The position numbers were made by a program, and so were the translations under genes. The notes under the pieces are model-generated. The model was not told where the DNA came from and did not search any database. It saw only the letters and a program-made list of their open reading frames with translations. A stretch of DNA of 64,000 nt from the NCBI GenBank assembly GCA_003135055.1, contig PLDF01000139.1:1-64000 (forward strand). The letters are read 5' to 3'. The stretch is from Bryobacterales bacterium (GTDB lineage Bacteria; Acidobacteriota; Terriglobia; Bryobacterales; Bryobacteraceae). The stretch's first letter is position 1. Each line of letters begins with the position of its first letter. Below are positions 17,695 to 26,515 of this stretch, in pieces.

Positions 17695-18426
17695 ATGACA
17701 GCAACGGAACTCTATAAGGCTGGGAAGTTGAGCGAGGCCATTCAGGCCATTAGCGTGGAGGTGCGCGAACACCCCACCGACGTGCGCCGCCGCACCTTCC
17801 TTTTTGAATTGCTCTGCTTTGCCGGAGATTTCGGCCGCGCCGAAAAGCATCTCAACGTGCTCGCGGATGGCGGGCCGGACGCCGCTACCGGCGTGTTGGT
17901 CTATCGCGCCGCGTTGTTTGCCGAGAATATGCGCACCGATCTGTTCTCCCGCAAGGAATACCCCGTCGTGGCGGACGCTCCGCCGGTGAGCGGAACCTGG
18001 AACGGGCAACCCTTCGAATCCATCGAAGACGGCGACCCGCGCGTGGGGCCGCGTCTCGAAATCTACGCCTGCGGCCAATGCATGTGGCTGCCGCTCGCGC
18101 ATGTGGCCAGCGTGCAGATGGAGCCGCCCAAGCGGCTGCGCGATCTGCTCTGGGCGCCGGTCATTGTGCGCACCGGCGACGCCTTCAAGGGAACCGAGCT
18201 GGGCGAAGTGCTCATGCCGGCGCTTTTCCCGCTGAGCAGCCGCCACCCCGACGATGCCGTCAAGCTCGGCCGCGCCACCGTGTGGGCCGAGGAAGAAGGC
18301 GAGCCGGTTCCATACGGACAGAAGACGATGCTGGTGGACGGCGAGGAAATGCCCATCCTGGAATTGAGGCATCTTGAGATCACCCAGCCCGAGGCTGCGC
18401 CCGAAAGCCATGCCGCTGCGGAATGA
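17695..18426 (+). CDS. tagJ: Type VI secretion accessory protein TagJ (ImpE/SciE family)
   Basis: TagJ binds the N-terminal helix of TssB in some T6SS classes and is thought to affect sheath recycling by ClpV. The 243-residue product has an N-terminal TPR-like part (LYKAGKLSEAIQAISVEVRE, then RRTFLFELLCFAGDFGRAEKH) and the C-terminal ImpE domain (DLLWAPV, then GEVLMPALFPLSS). A G-rich ribosome site precedes the ATG. It overlaps tssA by 17 bp and begins the second plus-strand transcription block. Confidence 0.92.
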   Translation: MTATELYKAGKLSEAIQAISVEVREHPTDVRRRTFLFELLCFAGDFGRAEKHLNVLADGGPDAATGVLVYRAALFAENMRTDLFSRKEYPVVADAPPVSGTWNGQPFESIEDGDPRVGPRLEIYACGQCMWLPLAHVASVQMEPPKRLRDLLWAPVIVRTGDAFKGTELGEVLMPALFPLSSRHPDDAVKLGRATVWAEEEGEPVPYGQKTMLVDGEEMPILELRHLEITQPEAAPESHAAAE

Positions 18427-20263
18427 TCTTCTAAACCCGATCTCGGAAGACAAGCCTTCCGGCGAGAATCTTCGCTACGCGCCCGTCTACGAAAAGATCA
18501 AGGAAGCCCGGCGTGAGGACGACGATGCGCCCCAGGGGCTTTGGCAGCGCGAGCGAAAACTCGCCGATTGGGTTCTGACCGTCAAGCTGATCGGCGAGAC
18601 CCTCGCCACCAAGACCAAGGATCTGCAGTTGGCCGCATGGCTGGTCGAGGCCATGCTGAAACGCGAGGGCGTTGCCGGGCTGCGCGAAACTATCGAGCTG
18701 ATTCGCGGCCTTCTGGAGAATTTCTGGGACACGCTGTACCCGGAGCTGGAGGACGGCGACGCGGAGTTTCGCGCCGCGCCTCTGCAATGGGTGGGCGACC
18801 GGTTGGAGATTCCTCTCAAGCAGAGCGGGATCACAAAATCGGGGCTGAGCTGGTTCCAGTACAAGGAATCGCGCGTTATCGGCACGGAAGAATCCGCCAA
18901 TACCAATGAGAAGAAGGTTAAGCGGGCCGCCGATATCGCCGCCGGCAAGATCCCGCAGGAGGATTTCGATAAGGCCTTCGACGAGTCTCCCAAGAGCTAT
19001 TACGTAAACCTGCTCGCAACCTATGATGGCGGGACGGAATCGCTCCAGGGCTTGAAGGAAGTTTGCGACCGGAAATTTGGCGATGTCTCGCCGAACTTCA
19101 GCACGCTTGAGCGGACGCTCGAAGAAGTGCGGCAGACCGTACACATCCTGCTGCAGAAGAAGCGTGAAAAGGAGCCGGACGCGCCGGTTGCCGTTGCGGT
19201 TGCCGAGCCGGAGCCGGAACCCGAGCCGGAACCCGAGCCCGCGCCCACGCCTGTGCTCGCTGCGGCGGGGACCGCCGCCGCAGCAGCTCCCTCACCCTCC
19301 CGGCGGGCTGCGCTTTCGGCCGAGCCCGTGGACCGCAACGACGCCATCGCGCGCGTTGTGGCTTGCGCCAAATACTTGCGCCAGGCGGAACCATATAATC
19401 CCGCTCCGTATCTTATGCTGCGCGGTCTGCGCTGGGGCGAGCTGCGCGCGAGCGGCGACGCCATAAACCAGACTCTGCTGGCGGCGCCATCGTCCGAAAT
19501 GCGCCAGAGCTTGAAGAAGGCTTCGCTGGAATTTAACTGGACCGAGACTCTCGAGACCGTCGAGACGGCCATGGGGATGGAATGCGGCCGCGGATGGATC
19601 GACTTGCAGCGCTATGCGGTTCGCGCCTGCGACCAGCTCGGCTTCAACTATTACGCGCTGCGCATCGCGATCGTTTCCGGATTGCGGGCCATCCTGAAAG
19701 ACTACCCGCAAATTCTTCAGATGACCATGATGGACGACACGCCCACCGCGAATGCGGAAACCATGGCGTGGATCAGCCAGGACGTGACGCCTCCGCCGCC
19801 ACCCCCGGTGGAAGCTGCGCCGCCGCCACCGCCGCCGGAGCCGGCTTATCCGGCGTTTCAGTCTTCCAACGCTTCCCATCCGGGCGAGGAAGAGCCGCCG
19901 GACGCTTTCGAGCTGGCCATGAAGGCGGCGCGCTCGGGCCGGGCGAGCGAGGGAATCGAGTTGCTGATGCGCGAGATGACCAGCGAACGCAGCGGACGCG
20001 GGCGATTCCAGCGCAAGTCGCAACTGGCGCAGCTATGCGTCTCTTCCGGCCACCAGACTATCGCGTTTCCCATCTTGCAGGATCTGGCGGCCGAGATCGA
20101 GCGGCGTAAACTGGAGGATTGGGAGGCCCCTGAAATGGTGGCGCATCCGCTGGCGCTGCTCTATAAATGTCTGGATCGCGAGGCCGCGCCGGAAGATCGC
20201 CAGAAGCTCTATGCGTGGATCTGCCGTCTCGATCCGCTACAGGCCCTGAACGTATCGAAATAG
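18410..20263 (+). CDS. tssA: Type VI secretion assembly protein TssA (ImpA family)
   Basis: TssA guides baseplate and tail-tube/sheath polymerisation. The 617-residue product begins with the ImpA_N domain (PISEDKPSGENLRYAPVYEK, with the conserved GENLRY) and continues with a middle helical domain. Two low-complexity linkers follow: one of alternating Pro-Glu near residue 265 and one of poly-Pro near 465. The long C-terminal region matches long TssA forms. The ATG at 18410 within the tagJ 3' end is preferred over one 36 bp upstream because family homology starts there. Confidence 0.93.
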   Translation: MPLRNDLLNPISEDKPSGENLRYAPVYEKIKEARREDDDAPQGLWQRERKLADWVLTVKLIGETLATKTKDLQLAAWLVEAMLKREGVAGLRETIELIRGLLENFWDTLYPELEDGDAEFRAAPLQWVGDRLEIPLKQSGITKSGLSWFQYKESRVIGTEESANTNEKKVKRAADIAAGKIPQEDFDKAFDESPKSYYVNLLATYDGGTESLQGLKEVCDRKFGDVSPNFSTLERTLEEVRQTVHILLQKKREKEPDAPVAVAVAEPEPEPEPEPEPAPTPVLAAAGTAAAAAPSPSRRAALSAEPVDRNDAIARVVACAKYLRQAEPYNPAPYLMLRGLRWGELRASGDAINQTLLAAPSSEMRQSLKKASLEFNWTETLETVETAMGMECGRGWIDLQRYAVRACDQLGFNYYALRIAIVSGLRAILKDYPQILQMTMMDDTPTANAETMAWISQDVTPPPPPPVEAAPPPPPPEPAYPAFQSSNASHPGEEEPPDAFELAMKAARSGRASEGIELLMREMTSERSGRGRFQRKSQLAQLCVSSGHQTIAFPILQDLAAEIERRKLEDWEAPEMVAHPLALLYKCLDREAAPEDRQKLYAWICRLDPLQALNVSK

Positions 20264-20266
20264 CCT

Positions 20267-20764
20267 ATGCCACGGTGGGAGCAGGAACAAACCGTCAGCT
20301 TGTCGTTTCTCGATCGCCTGATCGATCTCGACCCGAAGACCGCCAGCGAGGGGCCGCCTTCGCGCGCCAAATCCGTGCGCACGCTCAAAGCGTCGCTGCG
20401 TCGCGACCTCGAGTGGCTGCTGAATACGCGGCGGCGTCCCGATGCCGCCGGCAGCGAGTACCGCGAGCTGGAAAAGTCGCTGTTCAACTACGGATTGCCG
20501 GACGTCTCTTCGCTGGCGCACGATTCGTTTCACGATCGCCAGCGTCTGACGCGTAGCCTGGAGCAGACGCTGGCTATTTTCGAGCCGCGCCTCAGCCGCA
20601 TTCGCGTGGTTCCGCTCGGCGAGCTTTCCGGCGTCAAGCACGTCTTGCGGTTTCAAATCGAGGCGCTGCTCGACATGGACCCGGCGCCGGAGATGATTAC
20701 TTTCGATACCGTCCTGCAGCTTTCGAGCGGCGAGTATCAGGTGAGCGGAGAGCCCGGTGCGTGA
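20267..20764 (+). CDS. tssE: Type VI secretion baseplate wedge protein TssE (gp25-like)
   Basis: TssE is the gp25/lysozyme-like wedge protein that initiates sheath assembly. The 165-residue product has the family pattern SFLDRLIDLDP near the start, then LRRDLEWLLNTRRR, NYGLPDVSSLA and FEPRLSRIRV. It starts 3 bp after tssA and overlaps tssF by 8 bp. Confidence 0.94.
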   Translation: MPRWEQEQTVSLSFLDRLIDLDPKTASEGPPSRAKSVRTLKASLRRDLEWLLNTRRRPDAAGSEYRELEKSLFNYGLPDVSSLAHDSFHDRQRLTRSLEQTLAIFEPRLSRIRVVPLGELSGVKHVLRFQIEALLDMDPAPEMITFDTVLQLSSGEYQVSGEPGA

Positions 20765-22598
20765 CGATCTGCTGCTCTATTACGAACGCGAGCTGACGTT
20801 TCTGCGGCAGATGGGCGTGGAATTCGCCGGCCGGTATCCCAAGATCGCTTCGCGCCTGATGATCGAGCCCGATAAGTGCGAAGATCCGCACGTGGAGCGC
20901 ATGCTTGAGGCCTTCGCCTTTCTGGCGGCGCGCGTTCACCTCAAGATCGACGACGAGTTTCCGGAGATCACCGAGGCGGTGCTGAGCATCCTCTATCCGC
21001 ACTACATGCGGCCCATTCCGTCCATGTCGGTGGCGGAGTTCCACGTGGATTCGACGCAAGTGACGCCGGATACCGGTCTGAAGGTGGATCGCGGAGCGTT
21101 GCTGCGCTCGCGCCCTTTACAGGGCGTGCCCTGCAAGTTCCGCACCTGCTACGACGTGACTTTTTGGCCGCTATCGGTCGCCGAAGCGGAATGGACCACG
21201 CCCGACCGGCTCAAGCCGCCCATCAAATCGTCCGACGCCGTGGCCGCGGTACGCATCGCCCTGCGCTGCGCGGGCGATCTGACGTTCGGCAAGCTCTCGC
21301 TCACCTCGCTGCGCTTTTATCTCAGCGGCGAAAGCGGTCTGACCCATAGCCTTTACGAGCTGTTGTGCAACAACTGCGTGCAGATTCTGGTGCGCGACGC
21401 CTCTCCGAAATCCCGCGTGCCGCCGGTTTATCTCACTCCCGAAGCGCTGCGGCCGGTGGGATTCGCCGAAGAGGAGGGCATGCTGCCGTATCCGCGGCGC
21501 TCGTTCATCGGCTACGGCCTCTTGCAGGAATACTTCTGTTTTCCGCAGAAATTCTTCTTCCTCGATCTGTCGGAGCTCGACAAAGCCTGCGCGGCCGGCT
21601 TCGGCGGCGCCGCGGAAGTGATTCTGCTCATCTCGCCGTTCGAGCGGAACGACCGCCGCCAGGCCCTGGAGCTGGGCGTATCGGCGAAGACCTTCCGCCT
21701 TGGCTGCGCCCCCATCGTCAACCTGTTCCCGCAGACCGCCGAGCCGATTTTGCTGAGCCACCGCAAGTACGAATACCCGGTGATTCCCGACGTGAGCCGC
21801 CGCAGCGCCCTGGAGATCTTCGAAGTCAGGGAAGTGGTGAGCGCCAATCCGCAAGCCGCCGAGGTGGTGAAGTTCGAACCGTTCTATTCCTTCCGCCACG
21901 GCCAGACCCGCGCCAAAATCAGGGCGTTCTGGCACGCCGTGCGGCGCCCTTCGGGCCAGCGCGACGACCTGGGCACCGAGGTCTTTCTCTCGCTGGTGGA
22001 TCTCTCCGGAAAACCGGTGCAGGCGGACGTGGACGCGCTCACGGTGCGAACCATCTGCACCAACCGCGACCTTCCTTCGCGATTGCCGTTCGGCAACGAC
22101 GCCGGCGATTTCGAACTCGAAAGCGCCGTTCCCATCAAGCGCATCGTGGCGCTTACCAAGCCCACCGATACGCTGCGCCCGCCCGTGGGCAAAGATTCGC
22201 TATGGCGCCTGGTGTCGCAGCTTTCGCTGAATTACCTGTCGCTGGTGGGGGAAGGCCGCGAAGCGCTGCAGGAATTGCTGCGGCTCTACAACTTCGCCGG
22301 GTCGACGCATTCGGAAAAGCAGATCGAAGGGCTGGTGGGGCTTTCCAGCAAACGCCATTTTGCGCGGGTGGTGTCGGAGGATGGGGTCACCTTCGCGCGC
22401 GGCACGCAGGTGGAAATGGAGTTCGACGAAGAGCAGTTTACCGGCGCCGGCGTCTATCTTTTCGCCGCCGTGCTGGAGCATTTTCTGGGAATGTACGTCT
22501 CCTTGAACAGCTTTAGCCAGTTGCGCGTGCGCACCCGGCAGAGAAAGGAGGTACTGCGCCAATGGCAACCGCGGGCGGGCCGGAAGATTTTGATGTAG
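20757..22598 (+). CDS. tssF: Type VI secretion baseplate protein TssF
   Basis: TssF (VasA/ImpG) forms the baseplate wedge with TssG and TssE. The 613-residue product starts RDDLLLYYERELTFLRQMG after the initiator, then has GVEFAGRYPKIASRL and DPHVERMLEAFAFLAARVH, all typical. The start is GTG at 20757, inside the tssE 3' end. It overlaps tssG by 37 bp. Confidence 0.95.
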   Translation: MRDDLLLYYERELTFLRQMGVEFAGRYPKIASRLMIEPDKCEDPHVERMLEAFAFLAARVHLKIDDEFPEITEAVLSILYPHYMRPIPSMSVAEFHVDSTQVTPDTGLKVDRGALLRSRPLQGVPCKFRTCYDVTFWPLSVAEAEWTTPDRLKPPIKSSDAVAAVRIALRCAGDLTFGKLSLTSLRFYLSGESGLTHSLYELLCNNCVQILVRDASPKSRVPPVYLTPEALRPVGFAEEEGMLPYPRRSFIGYGLLQEYFCFPQKFFFLDLSELDKACAAGFGGAAEVILLISPFERNDRRQALELGVSAKTFRLGCAPIVNLFPQTAEPILLSHRKYEYPVIPDVSRRSALEIFEVREVVSANPQAAEVVKFEPFYSFRHGQTRAKIRAFWHAVRRPSGQRDDLGTEVFLSLVDLSGKPVQADVDALTVRTICTNRDLPSRLPFGNDAGDFELESAVPIKRIVALTKPTDTLRPPVGKDSLWRLVSQLSLNYLSLVGEGREALQELLRLYNFAGSTHSEKQIEGLVGLSSKRHFARVVSEDGVTFARGTQVEMEFDEEQFTGAGVYLFAAVLEHFLGMYVSLNSFSQLRVRTRQRKEVLRQWQPRAGRKILM

Positions 22599-23587
22599 CG
22601 CGTTGGCCCATCGCCGGGATGCTCGATAGCGAGCCCTACCGGTTCGAGTTCTTCCAGGCCGTGCGTCTGTTGTCGCGCATGTACCCCCACCGCCAGGTGG
22701 CGGGCCGCTTCAACAATCCCTCGGAGGAAGTGGTGCGCTTCGCGGCGCACCCCGATGCGTCGTTTCCGGCCAGCGAGATTCAGGCGCTCGACCGCAGCCA
22801 GGTTCCCGCGCTGATGCGCGTAAACTTCATGGGCCTCACCGGCCCGCTGGGCGTACTGCCGCTTCCCTATACCTCCCTGGTGCGGGAACGTCTGCGGGAG
22901 AAGGACTCCTCGATGCGGGATTTCTTCGACATCTTCAACCACCGCATGATTTCGCTCTTCTGCCTGGCGTTTGAGAAATACCGCTTTTCGATTCCTTATG
23001 AGCGCGGAGAACGCGACCGCTTTTCGCATCACGTCCTGGCTCTGATCGGTTTGGGGACGCCGGGATTGCAGGACCGCCAGGATGTGCCCGACGATTCGCT
23101 GCTGTTTTACAGCGGCCTGCTTTCGCTGCACGCGCGTTCGGCCGTGGCCCTGCGCCAGTTGCTGATAGATTATTACAATGTTCCCATCGAGATCGAACAG
23201 TTCGTGGGCGTCTGGCGGCCCGTGGAAACCGATTCGCAGTGCTCTTTCAGCGACGAGAACAGCTACTCGGAGCGTTTGGGCTTCGGCGCGATCGTGGGCG
23301 ACGAGATCTGGGACCAGCAATCGCGCGTGCGCATCTGCCTCGGTCCGTTGACGCTGCAGCAGTATGTCGACTTCCTGCCGGGCGGCGAAGCCCACCGGCG
23401 CGTCCGCGCGCTCACCAGCTTTTATGCCGGCGGAGAATACGATATGGAGCTGCAGCTGATCCTGCAGCGCGGGGAAGTGCCGCCCTGCGAGTTGAGCGCC
23501 GGCGAGGGTCCGCAGCTCGGATGGACCAGCTGGGTGAAGAACGGGGAATTTGGGAGAGACCCGGGAGAGACGATTCTGGAGTTGTAG
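22562..23587 (+). CDS. tssG: Type VI secretion baseplate protein TssG
   Basis: TssG (VasB/ImpH) completes the TssEFG wedge. The 341-residue product shows the family start (PYRFEFFQAVRLLSRMYP), then VRFAAHPDASFPASEI and FMGLTGPLGVLPL. A perfect AAAGGAGG ribosome site lies inside tssF, ahead of the ATG. The TAG stop abuts a GACAGGCC repeat. Confidence 0.95.
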   Translation: MATAGGPEDFDVARWPIAGMLDSEPYRFEFFQAVRLLSRMYPHRQVAGRFNNPSEEVVRFAAHPDASFPASEIQALDRSQVPALMRVNFMGLTGPLGVLPLPYTSLVRERLREKDSSMRDFFDIFNHRMISLFCLAFEKYRFSIPYERGERDRFSHHVLALIGLGTPGLQDRQDVPDDSLLFYSGLLSLHARSAVALRQLLIDYYNVPIEIEQFVGVWRPVETDSQCSFSDENSYSERLGFGAIVGDEIWDQQSRVRICLGPLTLQQYVDFLPGGEAHRRVRALTSFYAGGEYDMELQLILQRGEVPPCELSAGEGPQLGWTSWVKNGEFGRDPGETILEL

Positions 23588-23653
23588 GACAGGCCTCCCG
23601 GCCTGTCCAGGCGCGTGACGTAAACCGGAAAGACAGGCCGGGAGGCCTGTCCT
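23585..23653. repeat. TAG-GACAGGCC repeat, copy 2, as an inverted pair
   Basis: Two 22-bp palindromic units (23586-23607 and 23632-23653) are inverted copies of each other, separated by 24 bp. The TAG is the tssG stop codon. The whole would form a strong cruciform or stem in the 93-bp tssG-tssH gap. Confidence 0.85.
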
Positions 23654-23680
23654 GCGGTCGAAAAAGAAGGAGCCACTTAT

Positions 23681-26461
23681 ATGCCGGTTACATTGAAAGC
23701 CATCGTATCCAAGCTGAACGACACTACCCGCAAAGCGCTCGAGGACGCTGCCGGGCTGTGTCTCGCGCGCACGCACTACGACGTCGAGATCGAGCATTTC
23801 CTGATGAAGCTGATGGATGCCACGGATTCCGATTTTGCGCGCATCCTGAAACAATTCGGCGTCGATAAGTCGCGTCTCTCGGCGGAGCTCTCGCGCAGCC
23901 TCGATAAGCTCAAGACTGGCAATGCGCGAACACCGTCGTTTAGTCCCTCCCTGCACCGCATGCTCACCGAAGGGTGGACCATCGGGTCGCTCGAGTTCGG
24001 CGGCGGACAGGTGCGGACCGGCTTTACCACGCTCGCGCTGGTTTCCGACGACGAGCTGTCGCGCATCGTCCGCGATATTAGCAAGGAGCTGCAGAAGATC
24101 GAGCCGGAATCCCTCCGCAAGCAGTTGCCCGCCATTCTGGAGGATTCACTCGAGTATTCGGCCCAGCCCGCGGCCGCCGGCCTGTCTGGCGGGGGTGCGC
24201 CGGGTACGCCCGGAATGCCGAAGGTGGGCGGAAAGACGCCCAACCTCGACCAGTTCACCGTCAACCTCACGGAGAACGCCAAGAAGGGCAAGATCGATCC
24301 CGTGCTCGGACGCGATTTCGAAATCCGGCAGATTATCGATATCCTGATGCGCCGAAGGCAGAATAACCCCATTCTCACCGGTGAAGCGGGGGTCGGAAAG
24401 ACGGCGGTGGTGGAAGGCTTCGCGGTGCGCGTCGCCAATGGCGAAGTGCCGTCCGCATTGAAAAACGTGGCCATCCGCACGCTCGATCTGGCGCTGCTGC
24501 AGGCCGGCGCCGGGATTAAGGGTGAATTTGAAAATCGCTTAAAGGGACTGATCGAAGAAGTGAAATCTTCGCCGACGCCGATCATCTTGTTCATCGATGA
24601 AGCGCACACCATGATCGGCGCGGGCGGCCAGGCCGGACAGGGCGATGCCGCCAACCTGCTCAAACCGGCGCTGGCGCGCGGCGAGATGCGCACCATCGCG
24701 GCCACCACGTGGTCCGAATACAAGAAGTATTTCGAAAAGGATCCGGCGCTGGCGCGGCGCTTCCAGGTGGTGAAGGTGGAAGAGCCCACCGAACAGCAAT
24801 GCCAGGTGATGCTGCGCAGCGTGGTCCCGTTTCTGGAAAAGCATCACAACGTCCGCATTCTGGACGAAGGCTTGAATGCGGCCGTGAAACTTTCGCACCG
24901 TTACCTGCCGGACCGCCAGCTTCCCGATAAGGCCGTCAGCGTACTCGACACGGCCTGCGCGCGCCTCGCCCTGGGACAAAATGTCGTGCCCGCGGCGATG
25001 GAAGACGCCAGCCGGGAGATCGACGACTACGCGGTTCAGCTTCGCGTATTGGGCCGCGAAGAAGCCCTCGGCGCGGATCACAGCGAGCGGGTGGCGGAGA
25101 TTACCAAGAAGAAGGCTGCCGTGGAAGCGCGTCTGGCTGAGTTGCAGGCGCGTTGGGATAAGGAGGCCGGCTTGGTCAACCGCATTCGCGAGGTGCGCGG
25201 CAAGTTGGAGGGCGGCGCGGCGCCCGGCGCTGCCCAGCCGCAGACCCAAAGTGCGGCGGCCGGCGCTGCTCAGCCGCAGGCCCAAAGCGCTGCGCCCAGT
25301 ATTCAAAACGCCGCGGGCGCCGCCCCCGCGGCCGCCGCCTCCGCGGGCGATCCCGCACCGGCCGTACCGGTGAATGTCGAAGCGCTACGCACCGAGCTCG
25401 CTTCGCTGAACGCCGAATTGGAAGCGCATCAGGGCGAGACGCCGCTCATGCGCGTGTGCGTGGATGCGCACATTGTAGGCGACGTGGTGTCGGGTTGGAC
25501 CGGCATCCCCATCGGCAAAATGCTGAAGGACGAAGTCGCCACCGTGCTGGCGCTGGAATCGCACCTGGGACGGCGGCTCATCGGCCAGGATCACGCGCTG
25601 CACATGATCAGCGAGCGCATTCGCACTTCGAAAGCCAGCCTGGAGGATCCGATCAAGCCCATCGGCGTGTTTATGCTGGTGGGGCCGAGCGGCGTCGGAA
25701 AAACCGAGACCGCGCTGGCGCTTTCCGACCAACTCTACGGTGGAGAGCGCAACATGATCACCATTAATATGTCGGAATTCCAGGAAGCGCATACGGTTTC
25801 CACGCTGAAGGGTTCGCCTCCCGGATACGTGGGTTATGGCGAAGGCGGGGTGCTGACTGAAGCCGTGCGGCGCCGGCCGTATTCGGTGGTGCTGCTGGAC
25901 GAAGTGGAGAAGGCGCATCCCGACGTGCTGAAGCTGTTCTTTCAGGTATTCGACAAAGGCCGGATGGAAGATGGCGAAGGCCGCGAGATCGATTTCAAAA
26001 ACACCGTCATCATCCTCACGTCCAACGCCGGCACGGAGACGCTCATGAAGCTGACCGCCGATCCCGAGACCATGCCCAGCAACGAGGGGCTGGTGAAGGC
26101 GCTCAAGCCGGAGCTCGACAAGATTTTCATGCCCGCGTTTCTCGGACGTATGGTCATCATTCCTTACTTCCCAATCCGCGACGAAGCGCTAAAGCAGATT
26201 GTCCGCCTCAAAATCGCCAAGATCCAGCGCCGCATTCTGGAGACGCACAAGATCGCGTTGACGTACGACGAGGCGCTGATCGACGAAGTGGCGCGCCGCT
26301 GTACCGAGGTGGAAAGCGGCGCCCGCAACGTGGACAACATTTTGACCAATACCATGTTGCCGGAAGTTTCGCGGCAAATTCTGGGACGCTTGGCCGAACG
26401 GCAGAAGCTGGCTCCGATCCACGTCAGTATCGGCGCGGACGGCGCCTTTGTCTATAACTAA
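23681..26461 (+). CDS. tssH: Type VI secretion AAA+ ATPase TssH (ClpV)
   Basis: ClpV disassembles the contracted sheath so that subunits can be reused. The 926-residue product has the Clp N-domain (LEDAAGLCLARTHYDVEIEH), a first AAA module with Walker A GEAGVGKT at 234-241 and Walker B FIDEAH near 303, the M-domain, and a second AAA module with Walker A GPSGVGKT at 668-675 and LLDEVEKAH. The M-domain carries an unusual Ala/Gln/Pro-rich insertion of about 50 residues near 511-564, including a repeated GAAQPQ(T/A)QSAA unit. An AAGGAG ribosome site precedes the ATG. Confidence 0.95.
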   Translation: MPVTLKAIVSKLNDTTRKALEDAAGLCLARTHYDVEIEHFLMKLMDATDSDFARILKQFGVDKSRLSAELSRSLDKLKTGNARTPSFSPSLHRMLTEGWTIGSLEFGGGQVRTGFTTLALVSDDELSRIVRDISKELQKIEPESLRKQLPAILEDSLEYSAQPAAAGLSGGGAPGTPGMPKVGGKTPNLDQFTVNLTENAKKGKIDPVLGRDFEIRQIIDILMRRRQNNPILTGEAGVGKTAVVEGFAVRVANGEVPSALKNVAIRTLDLALLQAGAGIKGEFENRLKGLIEEVKSSPTPIILFIDEAHTMIGAGGQAGQGDAANLLKPALARGEMRTIAATTWSEYKKYFEKDPALARRFQVVKVEEPTEQQCQVMLRSVVPFLEKHHNVRILDEGLNAAVKLSHRYLPDRQLPDKAVSVLDTACARLALGQNVVPAAMEDASREIDDYAVQLRVLGREEALGADHSERVAEITKKKAAVEARLAELQARWDKEAGLVNRIREVRGKLEGGAAPGAAQPQTQSAAAGAAQPQAQSAAPSIQNAAGAAPAAAASAGDPAPAVPVNVEALRTELASLNAELEAHQGETPLMRVCVDAHIVGDVVSGWTGIPIGKMLKDEVATVLALESHLGRRLIGQDHALHMISERIRTSKASLEDPIKPIGVFMLVGPSGVGKTETALALSDQLYGGERNMITINMSEFQEAHTVSTLKGSPPGYVGYGEGGVLTEAVRRRPYSVVLLDEVEKAHPDVLKLFFQVFDKGRMEDGEGREIDFKNTVIILTSNAGTETLMKLTADPETMPSNEGLVKALKPELDKIFMPAFLGRMVIIPYFPIRDEALKQIVRLKIAKIQRRILETHKIALTYDEALIDEVARRCTEVESGARNVDNILTNTMLPEVSRQILGRLAERQKLAPIHVSIGADGAFVYN

Positions 26462-26515
26462 ACCGAGCTCAAATAACTAGAAGATTTCTGAGATCTCATC
26501 GCCGGAGGATTCTTT

